Below, piece by piece: positions 57,035-64,000 of a stretch of DNA of 64,000 bases. This stretch comes from Aphelidium insulamus. Taxonomy: Eukaryota; Aphelidiomycota; Aphelidea; Aphelidiaceae. The stretch is from the NCBI GenBank assembly GCA_036784855.1, contig JAZDSV010000010.1, positions 248,001 through 312,000 on the forward strand, read 5' to 3'. A program made the position numbers and the translations under genes. The first letter of the stretch is position 1, and the number at the start of each line of letters is the position of its first letter. Below the pieces are notes generated by a model that was not told the DNA's origin, searched no databases, and worked only from the letters and a program-made list of their open reading frames with translations.

Positions 57035-59507
57035 ATGGACAGCAACGGCGACAGTGGTGTGCCTCGCGACAACGATCACCGCCACAATGCTCCTCACAAC
57101 AGCGATCACAACGAAAGCGCGCCGCGAACTGACGAAACAGTCGCGGGTAGGTTTACAATGCAAGCAAGCACACAATCCGTTTAACAATACAGATTCACCG
57201 CCGCCGCCGCGCGAAAACCAACTTACGAGTCCCAGCGATGATGGATCGACGCAAAACTCGAATGAAGCTGAAGATGAAGAAGTCAGAAAAGCCGTGCCAG
57301 CAGTGTACCGCTCTCGTACTCCCAGCGCAATCGGCAAGTTGCTGCTCGGTGCCGCGGGTACGTAATACAGCCACTGTGCTATAAATAGACTCAACTTATC
57401 CTTAGATGCGCCGGCCACGGACGATGAACAGACGCTTATGCCAAAGCCTGCATCGGCACGCATATCACGTACGCCAAGCGCCATTGGAGCCGATTTGGAT
57501 GGCAGCTCGATGGCACGACGTATCTCACGCACGCTCAGTGCAGTGATTAATGGTGTCGCAACACTGGGCACAGATCATGACCAGCATGACTCGGCGGGAA
57601 ATTCGACGCGCATTTCGCGCTCACACAGCGCATTGGGCATCGAGATAGATGGCGCCGCACAGCCCATCACCACTATTCAAGAGGCAAATGGATCCACCGA
57701 GGGGTCTAACGAGTCATCAATTATCCAGCAGTCGGATGATGGCGCCATGCCAGCACGACATTATGTTGGCACAGAGACGTCGAGCAAAGCTACGGAACTT
57801 GCTACGAATTCGGCATCTGAACTGGTCGGTGTGAAAAAATCCGCCAATATTAGCGTGGATCTACGAAAGCTGATGGCGGCAAAACAGACGGAAAGCGTGG
57901 ACAATTCGTCGACGGCTGATTCGAGCGACGTGCCATTGGATAAAGCAAAGACGAAGAAGCCTCGCGGGTCGCTGAGCAACTTGAAGAATTTGGCCGCGGT
58001 CGCCACGTCTATGCCTGATTTGAAAGTCGTGGCCAAGAAGGCTGTGTTTAGCTCCGATGTGGCCAATGTTATGGTAGATCCGGAGCTGGTTAAGGAGCAT
58101 CTTGATATTAGCCTGTGGTGTGTACAATTTAAGGATGATTTAACCGAAAATTTATTTCGACGGGCTTCAATTGTGTCCGACTCTAAAGTGAACTCCGTTG
58201 TGTTTCTTATCGCGATACTAGCCGCATCGATTGATTTCTCAACGTCCAAGCCTTTTTTGTCAAACCTAGTAACCAATATTTATAGAATATCAATTGCGAT
58301 TCTAGGAATATTCATTCAGCTGGTGGGAACAAAAGCACGCACGAGGCAACAGATTGCAACACTAGATTTCATGACCACCGCGGCAATCACACTTTATGCT
58401 CTTGGGTTTTTTCTCATGATATCTCTGGGAATAATTGAAAGTTCTCGATACGGAGATGCGCATCCAGGAGCAATGTTATATAGTGTTGAATTGACCGCAA
58501 GCATATACGGATTTCAAGGATATTCGGTTTTGATGGCGATTGTTTTGGGACAAGTTATTCGAATTCAATATGTGTCATTTATTGTATTATCGCTTGTGAC
58601 CACGTTGCTGGGATTAATCATGGTCGCTTTGTCAGACACATTAAGCGGATCCAGATTTTATCAATTTTGGCTATTTTTCGGATTGATGATTTTCCCAGCA
58701 CTGAAAACTTTAGCAATATCTGCATTGTTTCGATACCGAAGATCCATGTCGCAAAGGCTAATTTTTTTACGCCTTAATAACACGCCATATGTTGCCAGTA
58801 CCAAACGTTGTTGCAGGAAGCCAAATCTACTAATGAAAACAGAGACCTCTTTCAATACGTTCTACGATTTAGCAATGAAGAGCGAGATGAGGTCCGTAAC
58901 CGCAACATTTTTATTTGTCGACTTGTTGGCAAGCTGTGTCAGTATGTCTATGGATAGATACAACGATGGCGCCTGGACGAATATAGCTGTATATGCGGCA
59001 TGGAAGTGTGTATCGATTGGTGTAACACTTGTCGGATTTTTGGTGACGAGTTTCTTGATCTCCAAGCGGGATCATTACGATTCCAAATCGGCGGCATTGC
59101 AAAGTACTGCGTGCATGGTTGCGTTTGTGCTGGATAATGTTGCGTTTTCGTTTGAATACTATGCTACTGTTCCCCTCTTTTCTACACGGGAACTGATCAC
59201 AAGAGCATCCGCCGTTGTGTTTACGCCTATAACCGTCAATTTTTCTGGCGTGTCTGTGACTGGCATGCGCCCATTATGGTATTCAATTTTTTGCGTAGCG
59301 ACTTGGGTAACTTGTTTCCCACTTATTTGGAGCACGAGCCCAAATCAAGTTCTGGGATACTACTTTTCGTATTCTTACACTTTGCTTTTTAATTCACTTA
59401 ACGTGGCTATCATTTCCGTATTGTGCTTCTACGTTGCGCATGCAAACACAAAACTGTGGCATAGTTTTTGGACCGCGCCACAAGCAAAAATAGCGAATTG
59501 TATGTGA
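57035..59507 (+). CDS. TM3: multi-pass membrane protein paralogue, intact
   Basis: ATG at 57035 (MDSNGDSGVPRDN), three exons (introns gtaggt...tacag and gtacgt...ccttag), stop at 59507. The N-terminal half contains four copies of an (R)xSRTPSAIG-like motif: YRSRTPSAIGKLL, RISRTPSAIGADL, RISRTLSAVINGV and RISRSHSALGIEI. The family signature PDLKVVAKKAVFSSDVANVMVDPEL is followed by ~10-11 membrane spans, the loop FRYRRSMSQRLIF and the closing FTPITVNFSGVSVTGMRPLW and AHANTKLWHSFW. It is the most diverged of the three and is more AT-rich than TM1/TM2. Function unknown. Confidence 0.75.
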
Positions 59508-60449
59508 ATAAAGATATGAAAAACAGTTCATGTAAGTCCGTAATCTCAACACTGCATAACAATTAAGCAATGAATAAGTTTCAACAAGATAGTAATGGAT
59601 CCAGACACAATGCACGAAACGATTGGCGCGCGACGCATTGCACGGTGGCAAGCGAAAAACTTGATTGGACAAATAGGACAGACAGTGGCAAGTCACATCA
59701 GATTAATTCACAGGAGCCAAGGAGAAAGCACTCTCCTCGACAACATCGACCCAGAGACAAGCAGCAACAGCTACTAGCGCAGTATGGGTAAAAGACCGAC
59801 TCTCCATCTACCTTAGAAGCAGTCTTAAGTAGTGCTGCCGGCGATTTACTGAGGCAAGACATCACGTGCGGCATGCAGCCCACCTCACGTAAGGAGAGAT
59901 TCAGGTCCCATCGTCGGTGCGCTCATATCCAGCTATAATCTCATGAAGACGCCGTAGTATAGGTAAAGCCGACTTCAGTATTTTCGCACGGCACTTTTGC
60001 TCGCAGAACCCATAATTTTCCAAATTCTTCCGTTGGGTCGTGTGAGTTTTATAGTGTCTATCTATTTTCCGCTGAGTTCACTTTCAAGACCCGGTCCCAT
60101 GAGCAAAAGTAGATATCGTACTGACACTCAAGCTACACTGGTAACTCTTCTGCAGTGAACTATTATGTACTCCATTTGATGCAAATTTACATATTGAACC
60201 ACCTTAAATTTGGTATTAGATATTACCGCCTATTATTTTTCATCTGGAGCTTCATCGTTGATTCCAGATTACTTAGGGTTCAAGTGCAAATACTAATTCT
60301 AGTATAAATGAATCCGATCTGCTCATCGCTGCATCAAGATTGAACAACCCAATTACAGCGTACAAACATTTTAACGCTTATCCAATCAGCAAGCAGCATT
60401 AATTGTAATTCAAACTGATCAGCTATATCTTTAGTATCTACGTTTTGCA
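59508..60449. other. Intergenic region between TM3 and the MGSNFS protein
   Basis: About 940 bp with no convincing gene. A 60-codon plus-strand frame at 59595-59777 (MDPDTMHETIGARR...) has an ATG but no similarity. A TATAAATG word lies at ~60303 and a CCAATCAG at ~60378-60385, 65 bp before the small gene at 60450. Confidence 0.5.
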
Positions 60450-60635
60450 ATGGGAAGTAATTTCTCCGTCGTCGGCGACGAGTTGGCATCGGCCCAGTTG
60501 GCATCGGCCCAGCTGGCATATTCAACGCAAGATGACGACCACTTAGTAGTGACTACTACTGTATGCACTACCACTGCTTCTCGAGCTGCCACCGATCCCA
60601 GCATTAACGTGCCTGCGGGCCATGGGTCGACATAA
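60450..60635 (+). CDS. Small MGSNFS protein (61 residues), possible third microprotein
   Basis: ATG 60450 to TAA 60635. The start MGSNFSVV fits the N-myristoylation rule (Gly2, Ser6). The body repeats ASAQL twice through a 15 bp tandem duplication, is Thr-rich (VVTTTVCTTT), and ends INVPAGHGST. It lies downstream of TM3 on the same strand, as microproteins A and B lie downstream of TM1 and TM2, and has a CCAATCAG upstream. Sequence similarity to A and B beyond the MG start is not evident, so membership is inference. Confidence 0.4.
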   Translation: MGSNFSVVGDELASAQLASAQLAYSTQDDDHLVVTTTVCTTTASRAATDPSINVPAGHGST

Positions 60636-60742
60636 CTTCACATCCACAATGCCTCAGTAAAGTTTCCATTCACACCCCCACTGCTATATTCCCATATGTG
60701 CTGTGTGTCCATTCATCCATCCACAATGCGCTTCATAAGCAC

Positions 60743-62112
60743 CTAGCTCTCCCCTACAGCAGCAGCCACCACATCCTTCTTCTTGCTCTTCTTGGGCGCC
60801 TTGGTGCTGCTGGCCAGCACAGCCTTCAGCGCCGCATCTTGCACCTGGTTGTCGCTCTGCACGGCCGCCTGCTCGAACGGATAGTTGGTGATCTTGAGAA
60901 TGCTGCCAGACGGCATGAGCAGCGCGGTGAAGAGGAATTGCGCCACCACCGCTTTTGGCTGATCCTCGATCACATCGTATGGCAACAGCAGCCCATGTTT
61001 AACGCACTCCAACACGCCCACTCGGCCCTTCTTGGGATCTGAATATATATGAGCGTATGCAATACATGGACATCCATAAACACTCGCACCATCCAGCTGG
61101 TTGAGGGTGAAGGGCATCTGTCCGCACTTGTTGGTGATCTCGCTGAATGTCTTGCGGCTGGACTGCATCTTGAGCTGGTAGCTGCTGTCGGGGATGCGCT
61201 TGAAGATGGTGGTGCGCGTGTCGCTTGGGCGCGTCTTGCCCTCCGCGGACGACGTGACAATCACATCCACCGTCCAGATCTCGCCCGACTCAAAGTGGCA
61301 CGGGCGGATCTCTTTGCGCTGCTGGGCGCTCGGGTTGAGCACGATCTGCTTCACGCCGTCCAGCACGGTGCGCTTCAGCTCCGACGACAGCATGCCCTCC
61401 ACCGGCATGCACTTGAACTCGTCCGCGACAATCTTTTGCACCGTGTCCGTCACATCAAAGTTGGTCTTGCCGGGACGCAGCAGTCGCAGTGCAGCTGAAT
61501 AATAAATCGCTCTACCTATGTAAATATCCACACATACCCTCGGCAGCAATGTAGGCCGACTGAATGACATCGGCTGTTTTGCCAGTGACGGGGTTGGCGG
61601 CGCTGGCACCCACCACCAACGTGTGCCCGACCATGGCGGGGAAGCCGTCAATCTGCACGCCCATCTCAATCTTGACCACGTCGCCGGTGCTGAGAGTGCG
61701 CGCCGCCTCCGGGTCGCTCTCAATGGGCGCAAAGTGGCAAATGACATTGTTGACATTGATGCTGGTGGGGAACGCGATGCCTAGGTATTATTTACTGCAT
61801 GTGGTGTGCACACACATTATCACGCATACCGCGATGCATCTTGGAGCCATCGTCCGACTTGGCAGTTTTGTAGACCTTTTGCACCGCGTCCAGCATGAAC
61901 TTGTCGCCGAGACGCGCCACGTCGAATATGCGCGCGCCATCCACACAGGCGTTGGACACGGCGACCAGGGCGCGGTTGACAATGTCGGCGGCGGTCTGCA
62001 GCTTGGTGACGGTCTCGCTGTCGGCCAGCTGGTTGGCGCCGGTGTCGGCGTCAGTGAGGGGTGTCGTGGCGGCACTGTCGGGCAAAATGTCGTCCGTCAC
62101 GTTGGCTGTCAT
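60743..62112 (-). CDS. PA2G4: PA2G4/EBP1 homologue (pita-bread fold)
   Basis: ATG at 62112, four exons, stop at 60743. The order follows PA2G4: TVTKLQTAADIVNRALVAV, KMHRGIAFPTSINVNNVICHFAP, TGDVVKIEMGVQIDGFPAMVGHTLVV, RPGKTNFDVTDTVQKI, MLSSELKRTVLDGVKQIVLNP, GEIWTVDVIVTSSAEGKTR, SRKTFSEITNKCGQMPFTL and GVLECVKHGLLLPYDVI, with a basic Lys-rich tail (KAPKKSKKKD). The fold is that of methionine aminopeptidase, but metal ligands are replaced in EBP1 and it acts as a ribosome-associated and rRNA-binding factor. Confidence 0.93.
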
Positions 62113-62429
62113 TTTATTATAGGTGGGCGTGTTTATAATCCAAGGTTGAAAAGGTTGGCACAATAGGAATATCTTTGTAGTTGTACTATGTAGTAGTCAG
62201 AGAAAGCAAGGCGTGCAGCATTTCATAACTGCATACTTGCTGCAGTAACGACGCTTAATTAGGACATCGTTACATATATATTGTGAATGCATGAGGGCAG
62301 CAAAAACCTTGCAACAATCATTCAGCGAATCGGAGAGCGGCGCCTCATCCTTTTAGCCGCAGAAAAGTTTAGCCGATATCTGCTTTAACAACAAAAGATT
62401 CTTGCACAAAACAGCTTGCGCAGCCTGAC
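62113..62429. promoter_or_regulatory. Divergent intergenic region between PA2G4 and RNI-like B
   Basis: About 317 bp separating divergent starts. A TATATAT word lies near 62273. Nothing else was recognised. Confidence 0.35.
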
Positions 62430-63393
62430 ATGTCTGATGCCGGCACTTCTACCACGGATCTTGAACGTAATTTTGCCTCTCGGTTGACGACCAACAGTGA
62501 CGGCCCTGCTGTGGCTGCAACGGATGGCGAGGTAATTGCCATTGAATTCTTTCTAGCACGTTTGACAAGACGTATAGATGCTTCGCCAGCTCCAAAATTT
62601 GGAGCGACAATTCGAGGACAAAGTGAACAGCATCAACGCACAGTTCAATCGAAAGCTCGAATTGCTGACTGCGGAAAATTCCGCCATCAAGAGCCAATTG
62701 AAGGCTTTGACAGAGATGGTGGAGGCGACACCGAAAAAAGATCCGAATCTTGAACTCTTGGAGGAAGCCTCGGTGTGCAGTGTGGGCTATGAACCAGACT
62801 TTGACAATGTCTGCGGTCGGTCAATGAGGGAGGACGATTTCAAGTTTGATGCGCCGGTTTATACACCGCAGCTGCTTGACGTTGAAACTGTCAAGGTCTC
62901 AACGTTTTCACGTGTGGTTCACTTCACGCTCAAAGCCATGGTGGAGAACACGATGGTCAAGGATCTAAATTTGAAGTGTTACGAGAACCAAACGGGCCAC
63001 ATTCCGGGAGAAGGAACTCACTTGAGCTGGCTAAAGTACATTGTGGACGACGTCTGCCAAGTTGTTGGCCGGAACAAACATTTGATTAGTCTGGCAGTGA
63101 GACATCGCGACTTTTACTATTGGGGAACGGAGCCACTTCTAGTGCTAAGTGATGAAATGACGCTCAAGCTCGCCAAGGCGCTCGAGGGTAACACCTGCCT
63201 GCAATCCCTTTCGCTGCCGTGGGTGCAAGTTACGAAAGAGGGCGGCCAACTTTTATGCGACTACTTGCCGCGCAGCAACAGTACACTTAAACACCTGAAA
63301 ATCCTCTGCGCCGACGAACTGATGACAAAGAAATTGGAGGAAGTCGTCGAATTGGGCAGCAATCGGGCTGTTGTGCCGCCCTCGGTCATTTGA
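62430..63393 (+). CDS. RNI/LRR-like protein B with coiled coil (paralogue of 44545-45267)
   Basis: ATG at 62430 (MSDAGTSTTDLERN), a 46 nt intron (gtaatt...gtatag) in phase 0, stop at 63393. Exon 2 starts with a coiled coil (LRQLQNLERQFEDKVNSI...RKLELLTAENSAIKSQLKAL). The shared domain follows: LDVETVKVSTFSRVVHFTLKAMVENTMVK, WLKYIVDDVCQVVGRNKHLISL and LEGNTCLQSLSLPWVQVTKEGGQLLC. It differs from protein A in having the coiled coil and an insertion (HRDFYYWGTEPLL). Function unknown. Confidence 0.7.
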
Positions 63394-63542
63394 AAGTGGA
63401 CATGAACTAATCATACTGTCATAATATATTCATAGGATAGTCTCTATGATTACGGGTCCAAGACTACATTATAGTAGTGTAAATACCATGTATTTTATCT
63501 TCGTATATATTATATCATTCAGTTCCAAGCAGCAAACATCTG

Positions 63543-64000
63543 TCACGCCTTGGACGCGAGATTGTTGTCGCTGGGCGCGGCGGCGAGCGCATTGAGTGAC
63601 TGCGTGGACAGGTGCAGCGACATGCCCGACGAGCGATAGTCCACAAGCCGGCTCTCGCTGCCCACGCCCACCCCGTTCTCCTTGCTGCGCAGATAGAGCG
63701 ACGGGCGCTGGCGACGGTATCGCGTGTACAGCAGCACTGCCACGGCACCCGCCAGCAGCAACAGCAGCACGCCGACCACGATGCCGATGATGGTGCCGGT
63801 GGAGAGGGCGCTGCTGTCCTTGGCAACGGTGCCCTGTGCGGCCGTGTCGCGGCCATCAACAGTGGGAAGTGCAGACGTGGTGACAGTGAGCGGTGGCGGG
63901 ATCACTGCAGCACTGCTAGTCGCGACATCTGGCACATCGGAGCTGCTACTCGCCGACGGAACAGCGGCCGGGTCAATGCGCGATGCTGTGGATGCGTCCG
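63543..64000 (-). CDS. Single-pass membrane protein, 3' part only
   Basis: The frame is open from the right edge to the stop at 63543. A Ser/Thr/Pro/Ala-rich, mucin-like extracellular stretch is followed by a membrane span (GTIIGIVVGVLLLLLAGAVAVLLY) and a ~70-residue cytosolic tail starting TRYRRQRPSLYLRSKENG. The architecture is that of a type I surface protein. The N-terminus lies outside the window, and no family can be named. Confidence 0.6.
   Translation of the reverse strand, partial: DASTASRIDPAAVPSASSSSDVPDVATSSAAVIPPPLTVTTSALPTVDGRDTAAQGTVAKDSSALSTGTIIGIVVGVLLLLLAGAVAVLLYTRYRRQRPSLYLRSKENGVGVGSESRLVDYRSSGMSLHLSTQSLNALAAAPSDNNLASKA

Noticed and set aside
59595-59777. 60-codon plus-strand frame downstream of TM3
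   Set aside because: It has an ATG but no similarity, promoter motif or paralogue, unlike the microprotein frames.
1-64000. Mobile elements, viral remnants, tRNA, rRNA or CRISPR arrays
   Set aside because: No transposase, reverse transcriptase, integrase or capsid-like translations, no paired terminal repeats, no tRNA A/B boxes with cloverleaf potential and no spacer-repeat array were seen by eye. Short or diverged copies could be missed.

Overview
This 64 kb window is nuclear DNA from a compact-genome eukaryote. It holds about 30 genes on both strands, with intergenic gaps mostly of 100-400 bp. Nearly every gene is interrupted by very short GT-AG introns (about 40-70 nt). Several introns have lengths divisible by three and no stop, so a naive ORF reads straight through them. 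The conserved genes (ASH1-type SET methyltransferase, ZNF277, KIAA0930, TMEM209, MFSD10, RGS-PX sorting nexin) look animal/opisthokont-like, while a metacaspase and a receptor-like kinase with Cys-rich repeats argue for a protist or an early-branching opisthokont relative rather than an animal. I do not assign a species. I see no rRNA, tRNA, recognisable transposon, viral remnant or CRISPR array.

Layout. 0-14.7 kb: an edge fragment with a signal peptide, a coiled-coil protein, TMEM209-like, two tandem paralogues of unknown function (X1, X2), ASH1-like methyltransferase, ZNF277-like, a Pro/Ser-rich protein and ribosomal protein eS28. 14.8-33.9 kb: three secreted-type ankyrin-repeat genes (two look broken), a tail-anchored CRAL-TRIO protein, an Mdm1/SNX13-type sorting nexin, Pol III subunit RPC6, a metacaspase, a type II membrane glycosyltransferase-like protein, MFSD10, KIAA0930-like and eIF1A. 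34.3-44.5 kb: a large receptor-like kinase whose Cys-rich ectodomain has grown by recent tandem duplication of about 915 bp, then SF3B1. 44.5-64 kb: a DHHC acyltransferase, three paralogous multi-pass membrane proteins (TM1-TM3), tiny MG-starting proteins, a damaged SMARCAD1/Fun30-like remodeller, PA2G4/EBP1 and an edge fragment.

The most unusual part is 44.5-63.4 kb. Three diverged copies of a 10-11-span membrane protein share a cytosolic signature (DLKVVAKKA...FS.D.ANVMVD). Two of them are each followed on the same strand by a gene for a 47-53 residue protein starting MG(S/T)(S/T)Y(N/D)RC(I/V)EE. These two microprotein genes have their own CCAAT/TATA-type promoters with a shared GATTGGCTC.CGTG block. 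The third copy is followed by a 61-residue protein starting MGSNFS. A second family, with RNI/LRR-like C-termini, has one member on each side of this cluster. I know of no described system with this arrangement.

Several lineage-specific genes carry frame breaks (ankyrin 2 and 3, TM2, the receptor ectodomain, the SNF2 ATPase lobe), whereas housekeeping genes are intact. This fits birth-and-death evolution of accessory genes, but assembly error in repeats must be excluded.
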